A stretch of DNA of 43,993 nucleotides. Origin: Bacillota bacterium. GTDB taxonomy: Bacteria; Bacillota; Clostridia; Christensenellales; SZUA-584. The translations under genes and the position numbers were made by a program. The stretch lies in contig JAEZHF010000060.1 of the NCBI GenBank assembly GCA_023416745.1, positions 1 through 43,993 of the forward strand. Reading direction: 5' to 3'. This document shows positions 24,467 to 33,202 of the stretch, one piece after another; positions within the stretch are counted from its first letter, which is position 1; each line of letters opens with the position of its first letter. The notes beneath the pieces were generated by a model that saw only the letters and a program-made list of their open reading frames with translations, was not told where the DNA came from and did no database searches.

Positions 24467-25006
24467 TTATCTTGTATCTGCCTCCCTAGCCCAATCCTTT
24501 ATTCGATTTGATTCCAATAACTCATTCAGATTTTGTATAAACGAATCCAGATTTTGTAAAGCCTTATTATCCGTATCTTCCTGATATTCATATGCACTGA
24601 GGAATATTATTGGATAATCATATTTCAGGCACGCATCTTGAATCAGTTTTTCATCATTTAAATCGGGGGCTTCTTTATCTCCATTATTTCGCTTTTCATC
24701 CCATTCGTTTTTATCATTTGATAAAACCAGTTTATAGCCTATCCCTGCTTTTTCATTATATCCATCAAGTTGAAACACCGCCGTTTTGGTTGAACCATCG
24801 GATATCTCGTATGAAATATACACTAAAGGTAAGCCCGAATCATCAAAATCTACATTGTAATACGAATCGAACCTATTAATAATCTGAAGCCTGAAAGAGT
24901 CTCCATTCCTAACTGCTTCTGTATCCATTGCACTGGGGCATCCCCCAAGCACTAAACAGGATAACAACAGTAGTGAAGCAATCACCATATGCTTTATTCT
25001 TTTCAT
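24467..25006 (-). CDS. Lipoprotein of unknown function, downstream of module promoter D
   Basis: This 179-residue lipoprotein has a hydrophobic signal (residues 8-21) and LGGC lipobox (cysteine about 23). The mature part is acidic and AT-rich in codon use, with LPLVYISYEISDGSTKTAVF and a helical C-terminus; no family is recognised. GGAGTG precedes the ATG. Its promoter is probably the copy D element at 25084-25112, 77 bases upstream. It occupies the position held by the lipoprotein downstream of copy B, which suggests an equivalent cassette role. Confidence 0.7.
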   Translation of the reverse strand: MKRIKHMVIASLLLLSCLVLGGCPSAMDTEAVRNGDSFRLQIINRFDSYYNVDFDDSGLPLVYISYEISDGSTKTAVFQLDGYNEKAGIGYKLVLSNDKNEWDEKRNNGDKEAPDLNDEKLIQDACLKYDYPIIFLSAYEYQEDTDNKALQNLDSFIQNLNELLESNRIKDWAREADTR

Positions 25007-25083
25007 TCTGCACTCCTAAATCATACATCAGGCAATTTGTATCGGACACTCAACAATCGCTTGAACACGCCTGCTTTGGCTGC

Positions 25084-25112
25084 ATTATACCATTGTTTGG
25101 GTTGCCCGTATA
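25084..25112 (-). promoter_or_regulatory. Module promoter, copy D (rest of module missing)
   Basis: On the minus strand TATACG (25112-25107), a 17-base spacer, and TGG plus TATAAT (25089-25084), then GCAGCCAAAG as in copy C. Similarity to the module stops here, so only the promoter end survives, and it now faces the lipoprotein gene at 25006. Confidence 0.55.
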
Positions 25113-25159
25113 GAACATATTTCCGTTACACTCATGCAACTCTATCTGTATTCTCCGTC

Positions 25160-25453
25160 CTACAACATCTTCAGCGCGTCCTGCTTCTTATCGCAGAACG
25201 CCTTCTTCACGTCGCCGTTCATGCCGCTTTGCACCATGCCGTCGCCGAGTATGATGCAGGTGGACAGCGTCAGCTTTACCAGCTCTTTTGTCTCCTGCGC
25301 CTGCTGCTCCAGCGCGTCTATGCGGTCCTCGCACACCTCCAGCTTGGCTGACTCGTGCTTCTTGCGCTTGCGGGCACGGCTCGCCGCCCCCACCGCCGCG
25401 TTGACGGCGATCATGATGGCACCCACCGCGACGCCCGTTATTACCGCTTCCAT
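25160..25453 (-). CDS. Small membrane/coiled-coil phage protein (holin-like)
   Basis: This 97-residue protein starts at the ATG at 25453 with GGAG eight bases upstream; the frame to 25477 adds eight unsupported residues. It has an N-terminal hydrophobic helix (AVITGVAVGAIMIAVNAAVG), a basic patch, then a coiled-coil-like helix (EVCEDRIDALEQQAQETKEL). This layout, one span plus coiled coil next to lysin genes, fits a holin or hemolysin XhlA-like accessory protein of a phage lysis cassette. The assignment is by context, not by a clear family match. Confidence 0.6.
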   Translation of the reverse strand: MEAVITGVAVGAIMIAVNAAVGAASRARKRKKHESAKLEVCEDRIDALEQQAQETKELVKLTLSTCIILGDGMVQSGMNGDVKKAFCDKKQDALKML

Positions 25454-25477
25454 GTGTTTCTCCTCTCTGTGATGCAA

Positions 25478-25506
25478 AATAAAGGACCCGTGAGGGGTCC
25501 TCTGTT
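25478..25506 (-). terminator. Terminator of the 25528-26268 gene
   Basis: On the minus strand AGGACCC pairs with GGGTCCT around CTCAC-type loop bases, followed by TTATTTT. Confidence 0.8.
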
Positions 25507-25527
25507 TGCTGACTGATTCGCGTGCTT

Positions 25528-26268
25528 TTAACTGCCTTCAAGCTTCTGTACCGGTGGCTCGATTTGTGGCATCAGCATCCACTTAAGGTTCATAGGTGAA
25601 TACCTTGTAAAAAGATCGCTCTCTTCGACACAAATATTGACCTCAATCACTTCTGAAGTCTTGTGTACAAGAATACCGTAGTTCGGATTCCTGTATGTAA
25701 ACTCATACCACCGCTCATCCAGCACCTGTCCGACCAGTTCAGCCTCAGGCATATGCTCTTGCATATACTCATCAGCTGCCGCATAAGCCTCCGCTGCGGT
25801 ATCAATGCGATGATCGATATGGGTGAACGGGAACTCGTGGGCTGTCTGGATTTTGCCGTAAGGCTTTTCTATTGCTAAAACAGTCGCACCAAAGATAACT
25901 GCAAGCACCAGAACTGCTTCCAGTGCAATGGAAATTTTCTTTTTCAGGCTGTAGACAGGCACATCCCCCGTCGCACGTCCTTCCTCATCGACTTGTTCAA
26001 AATCTGTCCAGAAATACCGAAACACACCGCATATAGCCAAAACCAGCGTAATAAGCAGCAGTTCTCCGAGAACGGTCAGGCTGAAACTGATATTGGCGTC
26101 AATAAAAAGCACCACAGCTGCCACGCTGATAATCCATGTTTGGGCGCTGCCGGTATCTTTGAAGCGCACACCTTCTTTGCTTTTGTAAACCAGACTCACG
26201 CTTGAACGAAAGGGATGACGCAGCCTCTTTTTCAGAAATACTCCAAAGCCTGGCTTTGACTGGTTCAT
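25528..26268 (-). CDS. Membrane protein of unknown function (cargo in prophage cluster)
   Basis: This 246-residue protein has three predicted membrane segments (about 45-60, 64-86 and 112-131) and a soluble C-terminal domain of about 110 residues (EAYAAADEYMQEHMPEAELV, then WYEFTYRNPNYGILVHK). The SD AAAGGA precedes the ATG. It sits between two lysis-type genes but has its own terminator, resembling an independently expressed moron gene. No family is recognised. Confidence 0.7.
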   Translation of the reverse strand: MNQSKPGFGVFLKKRLRHPFRSSVSLVYKSKEGVRFKDTGSAQTWIISVAAVVLFIDANISFSLTVLGELLLITLVLAICGVFRYFWTDFEQVDEEGRATGDVPVYSLKKKISIALEAVLVLAVIFGATVLAIEKPYGKIQTAHEFPFTHIDHRIDTAAEAYAAADEYMQEHMPEAELVGQVLDERWYEFTYRNPNYGILVHKTSEVIEVNICVEESDLFTRYSPMNLKWMLMPQIEPPVQKLEGS

Positions 26269-26360
26269 AACACTGTTCCTTTTTGAATGTGGTGAGGTAT
26301 TATTTTCCTATTGTAACACAGGGCGCTCTGTTATGGAATACATCGCCTGCCTGCCGGTGC

Positions 26361-26400
26361 AAAAATAAGGCTGCAGGAACAAATGCCCCGCAGCCTTATC
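26361..26400 (-). terminator. Terminator of the one-repeat lysin gene
   Basis: On the minus strand ATAAGGCTGC pairs with GCAGCCTTAT around a 15-base loop, followed by TTTTGC. The stem starts seven bases after the stop codon. Confidence 0.85.
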
Positions 26401-26406
26401 GTCCCG

Positions 26407-27333
26407 CTACCCCGCCAGCTTCTCCCATGTTTTAGGCCCCACGATGCCGTCCGCCTCCAGAGCGTTCGCCTTCTGATACGCCTTCACTGCCGCCTCGGTG
26501 GCGGGGCCGTATACGCCGTCGATGCCGCTGGGGTTATAGCCTTTGTCCAGCAGCGCCGCCTGCACGGCCATCACGTCCGCGCCGCTCATGTACGGCCTTC
26601 CGGTGCTCTTCAGCAGCCGGACATAACCGGATATCGCGCCGTCGCCGAAACACTTGAGCCGCCCGAAGCGGTTCCAGCCCGTTTTGCCGATGCCCTCGCG
26701 GATCACGCCGTCGTCGCGCCCCTTGCTGTGCACCACCGAGCCGTCGCCCATATACACGCCCACGTGGTAGACGCGGCTGCTCGCGGCGTACTTCTTGAAT
26801 ACCAGGTCGCCCGCCGCCAGCTCGTTTTTACCGATGGCGTGGCACTCGTCGTAATACAGCCCGTTGGCGGTGCGGTCGCCCTTCAGCAGCCCCGCGTCCA
26901 TGAGGTGCTTCACGACAAGGCCGCTGCAGTCGTACGCGCAAAGGTTTCTGTACCCCGCCGCCAGCCGCTTCTTCCACAGCGCAATGGCGCGGTTGTAGTT
27001 GGGCGCCTTGTTATGCTCGCGCAGCTTGATCCACGCCTCCGTAATCTGCGAACCCGTCTGCCCCTGCGCCCCCAGCACGTAGATGGAGCCGTTCTGCGCT
27101 TGCACCGCCGCGAACGCGCACAGGGCTTCCGCCGCGCTGCTCTGCTCGTCCCATGCGTCCCCGTCCAGCAGCGCCGCCTTGTCCGCCGTCTTCACCAGCC
27201 CGATGATATACGCGATGGCTGTACCCTTGTCGCTTTCGCCCAGCACCAGCGTCTGCTCGCCGCGCTGCAGCGCCCCGATGGCGTTTTTGCCGTCGGTTGA
27301 ATACACCGTGATCTCTCTTGCCGCCGTTTTCAT
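26407..27333 (-). CDS. Phage-type lysin: SH3-like, NlpC/P60 and one PG_binding_1 domain
   Basis: This 308-residue protein begins with about 50 residues of SH3-like strand pattern (ITVYSTDGKNAIGALQRGEQ). The NlpC/P60 domain has catalytic cysteine 136 in AYDCSGL and histidine in VYHVGVYMGDG. A single C-terminal peptidoglycan-binding repeat ends GIVGPKTWEKLAG. It is strongly similar in its catalytic part to the 525-residue lysin (shared NGSIYVLGxQGQTGSQITExW), but has an extra amino-terminal domain and one binding repeat instead of four. AAAGGAGG precedes the ATG. It lies directly downstream of the fibre genes, the usual place for an endolysin. Confidence 0.92.
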   Translation of the reverse strand: MKTAAREITVYSTDGKNAIGALQRGEQTLVLGESDKGTAIAYIIGLVKTADKAALLDGDAWDEQSSAAEALCAFAAVQAQNGSIYVLGAQGQTGSQITEAWIKLREHNKAPNYNRAIALWKKRLAAGYRNLCAYDCSGLVVKHLMDAGLLKGDRTANGLYYDECHAIGKNELAAGDLVFKKYAASSRVYHVGVYMGDGSVVHSKGRDDGVIREGIGKTGWNRFGRLKCFGDGAISGYVRLLKSTGRPYMSGADVMAVQAALLDKGYNPSGIDGVYGPATEAAVKAYQKANALEADGIVGPKTWEKLAG

Positions 27334-27355
27334 ATGCGTTTCCTCCTTTATGCTT

Positions 27356-27910
27356 CTATAGCCCCTGTTTCCATGCGCCGTTCACGTTCACATACGCCAG
27401 CGCCTGCTTCCATGTGCCGCTCACGTTCACGTAAGCGGTGCAGCTTTTCCATGTGCCGTTCACGTTGGCTCGCACCACCCCGCGCGGTATCGCCGGAAGA
27501 ACGACGCTCGCCGACAGCGTGCCGCCCGTAATCCACTCGGATGTTGTGGTGAAGCTGCCGGCCACCGTTATTGTTTTTGTTCCGTTCTCGCTGTGCGCCA
27601 CGTAGCCGCTGAAAGACCCCAGCTCGTTGATCAGGCTGGTGCTCCGGAAATCGAAGCTGCCGTTGCTTTTCAGCCCGGCGCCGCTGACGCCGTTGACAGA
27701 AAACGCTGAACTGCATCCGCTGCTGCCATATGTGTTGGACGATTCTCCCGGATGCAATGCGGCATAAAAACGCGCGGTGACCAGCGACCGGTTGCTTGGC
27801 TGATCCTGCGTGGAGGTATACTCTGCCCACACATCGATCCTGTCGCCGTTGGGTCCCGTGCCCGCGCCGTATATCACCTGATAACCTGTATGCTGTGGTA
27901 TTGTCGCCAT
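27356..27910 (-). CDS. Phage tail/fibre protein with C-terminal VNGTWK repeats
   Basis: This 184-residue protein is rich in Ser, Thr, Gly and beta-strand pattern, with ARFYAALHPGESSNTYGSSG and a DUF859-like flavour. The last 35 residues hold three units of about 13 residues built on VNVNGTWK (NVNGTWKSCT, VNVSGTWKQAL, VNVNGAWKQGL), reminiscent of receptor-binding tips in gut phages. It starts 15 bases after the preceding fibre gene. A host-recognition role is likely by position. Confidence 0.7.
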   Translation of the reverse strand: MATIPQHTGYQVIYGAGTGPNGDRIDVWAEYTSTQDQPSNRSLVTARFYAALHPGESSNTYGSSGCSSAFSVNGVSGAGLKSNGSFDFRSTSLINELGSFSGYVAHSENGTKTITVAGSFTTTSEWITGGTLSASVVLPAIPRGVVRANVNGTWKSCTAYVNVSGTWKQALAYVNVNGAWKQGL

Positions 27911-27925
27911 CTGTGTTACCTGCCT

Positions 27926-28771
27926 TTACGCGTATTTCAGCCAGAGATCGCCGCTGCTGCCGCCCGAGGGGCTCGACGAGCTGACGTTAATCTTTCGCGT
28001 CCTCTCGGCTGCCAGCTTTGCCTGCAGGGCGGCGTCCAGCTTGGCCTCCGTGACATGAGCGTCCTTCAGCTTGTCCGTCGTCACCGCGCCGGACGCAATC
28101 TTGGCGGCTGTGATGTTGGCGTCCTGTATCTTGGCGGTTCCCACCGCGTTGTTCGCCAGCAGTGTCTCGGTGATGGTACCGGCTTTGAGCTTCGCGCCTG
28201 TGATCCCTTCATACACCGTGTCATCTCCGCCATCAACGCCGGGTATCAACGTTCCGGCGTCCATCAGCTTGCCGCCCGTCAGCGCGCCGTCCGCCACGCT
28301 CAGCGACGTTAACACCTCCGCGGCCAGCTTTCCCAGTGTCACCGCCTCGTCCGCGAGGTGTCCGGTGACAACCGCCCCCTGCGCGATCAAATTGCCCCCG
28401 ATGTCGCCGTCGCCGATCAGCGAAACCACATCCACGGTGCCGAATATTTCACCCGTGATCGCGCTGTTCAGCTCAGCCACCCTCGCGTCCAGCTGCTGCT
28501 TGAGCCGAATGATCTGGCTTCTGACCGTGAGGTCGATGGTTTCGCCCTCCTCCAGCCCGCCGATGGCGGCGCTGCCGATCCCGTCTGCGCCGCTGATGCC
28601 GGTGCTGGCCTCCAGCATCGCCACCAGCCTATTGTTGATGTAGTCTCTGATCTCATCGAAGCGCCCCTGTATCTGCTCGCGCGCCTCCTCCTCACTGCCC
28701 GGTGTGGCCTTGTAGGCGCTCTGCTTGCGGAGGCCCTCCGGCGGATCGAACGCCATTTTTCCAAATCCCAT
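27926..28771 (-). CDS. Phage tail-fibre-like protein with DITAAKIASGAVTTDKL repeats
   Basis: This 281-residue protein starts from the ATG at 28771 (AAAGGG eight bases upstream); a GTG at 28780 overlapping the previous stop is the alternative. The N-terminal part is helical (REQIQGRFDEIRDYINNRL). The C-terminal half repeats a short unit of the form IxxAKIxxGAVTxxKL, as in NITAAKIASGAVTTDKLKDA, typical of trimeric phage fibres. It ends SGGSSGDLWLKYA, a common carboxyl end of fibre proteins. It lies between the large tail protein and the VNGTWK protein. Confidence 0.8.
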   Translation of the reverse strand: MGFGKMAFDPPEGLRKQSAYKATPGSEEEAREQIQGRFDEIRDYINNRLVAMLEASTGISGADGIGSAAIGGLEEGETIDLTVRSQIIRLKQQLDARVAELNSAITGEIFGTVDVVSLIGDGDIGGNLIAQGAVVTGHLADEAVTLGKLAAEVLTSLSVADGALTGGKLMDAGTLIPGVDGGDDTVYEGITGAKLKAGTITETLLANNAVGTAKIQDANITAAKIASGAVTTDKLKDAHVTEAKLDAALQAKLAAERTRKINVSSSSPSGGSSGDLWLKYA

Positions 28772-28776
28772 ATTCT

Positions 28777-31700
28777 TCACCCTTTCACCTTTCCGTTATT
28801 GAAATACGTTATCCGCAGGCTGGAGAGCCCCACGCCGCGGTCCAGTCCGCCGCCCGACACCTTCACCTGTAAAAAACCCGCCTTGCGCATGTTGAGCCGC
28901 ATTTGGAACACCTGCTCGTATTTGATGCGGTTCCACGTAAAAGCGCTCCAGCTGAAGTTGCGCCAGTCAAACGAGCGCGGTTCAAATTCTTTGGTGATAA
29001 AGTTGTCCGTTTTTTCGTTGCCCGCGCACACCGAAACCTGCGCGTTGCCGTCCGCCGAAAACCCCGGATACAGCGCGACGAACGTCTTGCGGTCGTCCGG
29101 GCTGCCGAGGTCAAACGCCTTGCTTTTGAAGTATGCGGCAATGGCCTGCCCGAAGTCGTTGCGGCTGCGCGTCATCATCACGATGCCGTCCGCGCCGCCA
29201 TAGCACAGGTGCTCACCGAGGCTGGTGAACACGGCGGCTTTGATGTTGTCAAAGCGGTACCACGCCAGCCGCCGCTGCGCCTTGTCGTAGTCCGCGTAGT
29301 TGTAATACGGCGTGGTGTCGTAGTCCCACAGATACGCGTGCCCGTCCGCGCACAGCCAGTAATACCGCCCGAAGTCGCACGAGCAGGCGCTTTCAGATTC
29401 TTCTCCTTAAGCAGCAGCGAGTTAACGTTGGCGGACAGCGGCTTGACGATGTTCTCCAGGGCGTTGTCCGCACTCACCAGCATGTGCACGCCGGACCGCG
29501 AGTGCGCGAACACCAGACGGTTGTCGATCAGCTGCACGCTGCCCGGCATGTCGCAGCCGATCACGTTGCTGCACTCCCGCACCGGATAGTACACGTTCTC
29601 GCCGTCGAAGCTGTAGCCCACCGCAAACACCGAGCTTTCCTTGAACAGGATGAGCTGCTCGCCCATCTTGGCCGCGGCGGTGATTGCCTCGCTGTTCTGG
29701 TCCAGCACCTCCTCGGACAGGTCGGGGAAATACGTCATGCCCGCAGACACGTGCAGCCCGATGTCGCTGCGCCAGTAGTGGTACGGATACGCCGCGTTGC
29801 CCGTCACGAACACGCGCGTGCCCCCCGCCACGCCCGCCGCCTCGCCGCCGAAGCGCACCGCCGCCGTGCAGCCGGTAATTTTTTTCTTCGCTCCGTCGAA
29901 CGTTTTGTGCGCGGTAATCCACACGTTGCTGGTGCCCGTCATGGGCGCGCCGTGCGGTTTGATGCCCGCAGAAAAATCCACCGTGCCCGCCGTCCGGTCC
30001 ACCGCGAACTCCACGCCCTCCGTCAGCGTTTTGATATACGGCTCCTCATCGATGCCCAGCGTCACCGACACGGGCATATCGTCCAGCGCCGTCTGCGGCA
30101 GCTGATACATCATCGCCTTGTCCGAGTCGTACTCCTCCAGCTGCGGCGGCAGCGTGCCCGCGTCCCCCGCTGTAAACAGCACCATATCGCCTGCCATCAG
30201 CCCATGCCCCGCCAGCCGGATGGTATTGTACACCGCCGGGCTGGAGCCGCTTTGCGCCTCAACCACCGCAGAACCGTCCAGCCAGCCAAAGCCGCGCATC
30301 TTCACCCTAAAGTCATAACCTGCCTGCGTATAATCGACGGTGCTGCCCTCTGCCGGGTCGCCGATCCGGAATGTGTCGGAATCCGGCACCTTGGTCACGA
30401 AATAGTACACATCTCCGCCCGCGTTGCCGTTGTATTTCACCGTGAAGCCCGAGCCGATCAGGTTGTAAGCCTCGCCGTCGTCGCTTTCCGACAGGTCAGG
30501 ACGCGCATTGATCAGCACTGCAGGCGCATACGGCGTTACAGGGCGGTACGAATAATCCGCACCTATCTGCCACACCTCGCCGCCGCCGATGGTATACAGC
30601 GTATCGCCGAACTCGCAGAACACGCCGGGCGTGCTGCCCAGCTGCCCCACGCGCCGCCACTGCGGCCTGTTCACGGACACCGCCGTCACCGTTCCGTATG
30701 CCACCGTGAAGCCCAGTGTACCGTCCAGCGCCAGCGCGCCCACTTTCTTCTGCGTCAGCATCACTTCCGCGCCTTCGCCGCCCGCCGCGTATACCGCGCT
30801 CAAGGCTTCGCTGTTTGCCAGCGCCGCGCGCACCTTGGCCGCTGCGTCCGCCGCCGACTCGCCCGCCGTCACCGCTGCTTCCAGGCTCAGCGGTGATCCG
30901 GCGATATCCGCCGCCGTCACCGTTATCAATACCGTGGTCACGCCGCTTTCCACCGCACCGGTTAAAGTGAGTGCCGCGCTGTTGCGGCGGAACACCGCCC
31001 GGTCGCCCGCCTGAAACGACACGCCGTTCACTGTACCGTCCGCCGCTGCCGTGTAATAAGCGCCTGCCGCCGCCGTCTGCGGATAACCCGCCGCCGGATC
31101 GAACATGCCTGCCCGATACCGCGCGTCCACATCCGTCAGCGCGTTGTACCACAGCGGCGCGTCAGCGGATTGAGGCGAGGCCTGCAGCCCAATATTTTCG
31201 TTGGCGGCTATGGTAATGCCCAGCGTGCTGTCCCACTCATGGGGATACCTTTTGACCAGCCGGACATCCGCGCCATGGCTGTCCGCCGACAGCAGCAGCG
31301 CCAGCGTTTGCTCCGCGTTGATGGCGGCGCATATCTTCTCCGCCGCCTGTGCCGCGCTGTCGCCCGCTTCCAGCGCGACCGAGAGCGTTTCCTCCACGCC
31401 CTGCGCAGTCACCGTCACCGCCGCATTGCCCGCTGAGCTGATTCCGCCCGCTTCCGTCAGCACCGTGGTCTCCGCCGCCTGACCCGCAAAAGCCGATCTG
31501 CCATATACCGCGCAGTCGCCCGCCTCAAACGCCGTGCCGTCAATGGTCATGGGCTGGGGCACCACAAAGTAATCCCCCTCCTCAAACGTACCCTCCCTGT
31601 ACTCCGACAGGTACCTTGCGGGAACAGCGCTGTCCCAACGGTACAGCCGCCCGTCCGCAATCACCGCGCAGCCGCCGTTATACGGCTCGGATATGCGCAC

Positions 31701-31880
31701 AACGCCGGGCAGCCGGGCCAGCAGCATCTGCCCCGGCCGCTTGCACAGCGCCATATCGCGATACCACAGGTTCAACATGTCGGGGCTCTGGTTGTCCGCG
31801 ATGCCGTTCTCCGGGTCGCGCGTATTCAGCCCGCCGCTCAGCTGCGGCAGCATGATCTGCCGCAAAGGCTCGTTCCTCAT
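28777..31880 (-). pseudogene. Large phage tail / DNA-stabilisation protein, frameshifted near its 3' end
   Basis: The gene reads from the ATG at 31880 (GGGGAGG upstream) as MRNEPLRQIMLPQLSGGLNT, with DNQSPDMLNLWYRDM and LCKRPGQ. This is the typical start of tail-hub or packaged-DNA-stabilisation proteins of podovirus-like phages. Strand-rich repeats follow (VTAxGVEETLSVALEAGDSA and a second related block). At about 29390-29402 the frame is lost after LLLKEKNLK. The correct continuation (FGRYYWLCADGHAYLWDYD, then WYRFDNIKAAVFTSLGEHL) runs in the adjacent frame to the stop at 28777. A one-base deletion explains this; restored, the protein has about 1,034 residues. Confidence 0.8.
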
Positions 31881-31998
31881 CGCGCGCCTCCCCATCCGCC
31901 GCCGCACCTGGTGCCGGCTTGTAAAAAAAGGGCGTCGCGCGCCCGTTGCTGTTTCATTATCCTTCTCCTTTCATACTCAGACCGGCCAACGCGGCGGT

Positions 31999-32238
31999 TC
32001 ATGGCTCCCCGCTGAAATACGCCTGAATGTCCTCCTCGCACAGGCCGAACCTGTTTTGCAGTATCAGTCGCTTCTCTTCCCCGCTGATCCCTGTCAGCAC
32101 GCCGTCCAGCAGACGGTACTGCCAGCAGCCGTCGTCAAACGCTTCAGGAATGCTGCCGTTATACTCGATGCCCGCCTGTATATCGCCCAACGCCGCATAT
32201 TCCATCACATACCCGTTTTCATCCGTCCTGATCTTCAT
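31999..32238 (-). CDS. Small phage protein, 79 residues
   Basis: The protein starts MKIRTDENGYVMEYAALGDI and ends DIQAYFSGEP. Short proteins of this type follow fibre genes in many gut phages and may be chaperones or XkdX-like factors. No motif proves this. It is 17 bases downstream of the preceding gene, so co-transcribed. Confidence 0.6.
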   Translation of the reverse strand: MKIRTDENGYVMEYAALGDIQAGIEYNGSIPEAFDDGCWQYRLLDGVLTGISGEEKRLILQNRFGLCEEDIQAYFSGEP

Positions 32239-32255
32239 GCCCGTACCCCCCCATC

Positions 32256-32834
32256 TCAGTTGAACCCGGCAATACGCGTCAGGCAGGTGTCCGCGCCCAC
32301 TGTCGATATGCCCAAGTTCCCGTTCGAATCACTTAACCTCACATAATAGTAGCTGCCATTGTAAAACGACACCCAGGCGTTAGTGCCATTCAAAGCGACG
32401 GCGGGCATCAATACCGTCATCTTGTGGCTGGTGGCCGAGGCGCGGTTGAGCGTGATGCCCACAAACCGAAAGCCTTTGAAGCTTTGCGTCAGCGTAACGG
32501 TTTGGACCGACGATACGCTGCCGGCAAACAGCGTGACGCCCGCCTGGCTTGCGTTGCCCGCGTGCCACACTTTCTTTCCGTCGATGCTGACGTCTTCACC
32601 GCTGTCCGACGACACCACCAGCCGCCCGTTGCCCGCCGAGAGCGCGCCCGCCGTTCGTATCTGCCCCGACACCTTGATGCCGCCCGTCACCGCCATGCCG
32701 CCCGCTGCTGTCAGCTTTTGCTTCACATCCAGCCCGCCCGACACGCTGCCGCCCGTCAAGCTCAGCGCCGTGCCCAGCTGCTTTCTGACCGCGCCGATGC
32801 GCCTTAAGAGGCGCAGCTGTTCGCTGTCCATCAC
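32256..32834 (-). CDS. Phage fibre-like protein with VWHAGNAS motif
   Basis: This 192-residue protein has a helical start (MDSEQLRLLRRIGAVRKQLG), then Gly/Val-rich strand units (GGMAVTGGIKVSGQIRTAGA) and DGKKVWHAGNAS, a hallmark of phage tail-fibre shafts. It ends with a beta-rich domain (SFYNGSYYYVRLSDSNGNLG). Its ATG overlaps the stop of the upstream gene by four bases (ATGA), showing coupling. It probably forms part of the adsorption apparatus. Confidence 0.75.
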   Translation of the reverse strand: MMDSEQLRLLRRIGAVRKQLGTALSLTGGSVSGGLDVKQKLTAAGGMAVTGGIKVSGQIRTAGALSAGNGRLVVSSDSGEDVSIDGKKVWHAGNASQAGVTLFAGSVSSVQTVTLTQSFKGFRFVGITLNRASATSHKMTVLMPAVALNGTNAWVSFYNGSYYYVRLSDSNGNLGISTVGADTCLTRIAGFN

Positions 32835-33193
32835 CGCATCCCTTCCAATATGCCGTACTCGTCCGCCGTGTCCGTCTCGCCGCTGCCGATCGTGCGGCAG
32901 AGCATGCGGTACATCGCCGAGTAATCGGCATACATGTCGCCGTTCTTGTCCGCCAGCGCAAAGCTCGCCGCCAGCCCGTACGGCATGATGCGCGCCGCGG
33001 TGTCGTCGGATATCTCCAGCGTATCGTCCAGCTGCTTCACCGTCCGCGTCACCGCCGCACCCTCATAAAACGCCAGCTCGCGCTGCAGCACGTCGATGAT
33101 CGCCGACGCGCGCAGCCGGTAGTCCTCGTTGTCCCCTTCGTCCGCCGCGTCGATCAGCGCCAGCGCCATATCGCACACATCCTGTGCCGTCAT
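32831..33193 (-). CDS. Phage head-tail connector-like protein
   Basis: This 120-residue protein is read from the ATG at 33193; a GTG three codons earlier is less well placed. It is all-helical (TAQDVCDMALALIDAADEGD, AIIDVLQRELAFYE, YGLAASFALADKNGDMYADY), a pattern common in small head-completion or connector proteins that follow the capsid gene. The position, capsid then small proteins then tail, supports this. No specific family is named with confidence. Confidence 0.65.
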   Translation of the reverse strand: MTAQDVCDMALALIDAADEGDNEDYRLRASAIIDVLQRELAFYEGAAVTRTVKQLDDTLEISDDTAARIMPYGLAASFALADKNGDMYADYSAMYRMLCRTIGSGETDTADEYGILEGMR

Positions 33194-33202
33194 CGTCCTC
33201 AC

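Noticed and set aside
29375..29410. Programmed ribosomal frameshift in the tail gene
   Set aside because: No slippery heptamer or convincing downstream pseudoknot is visible; a simple indel is the better explanation.
29484..30896. Plus-strand ORF of 470 codons in the prophage
   Set aside because: Shadow of the tail protein; extreme Arg/His content, no start signals.
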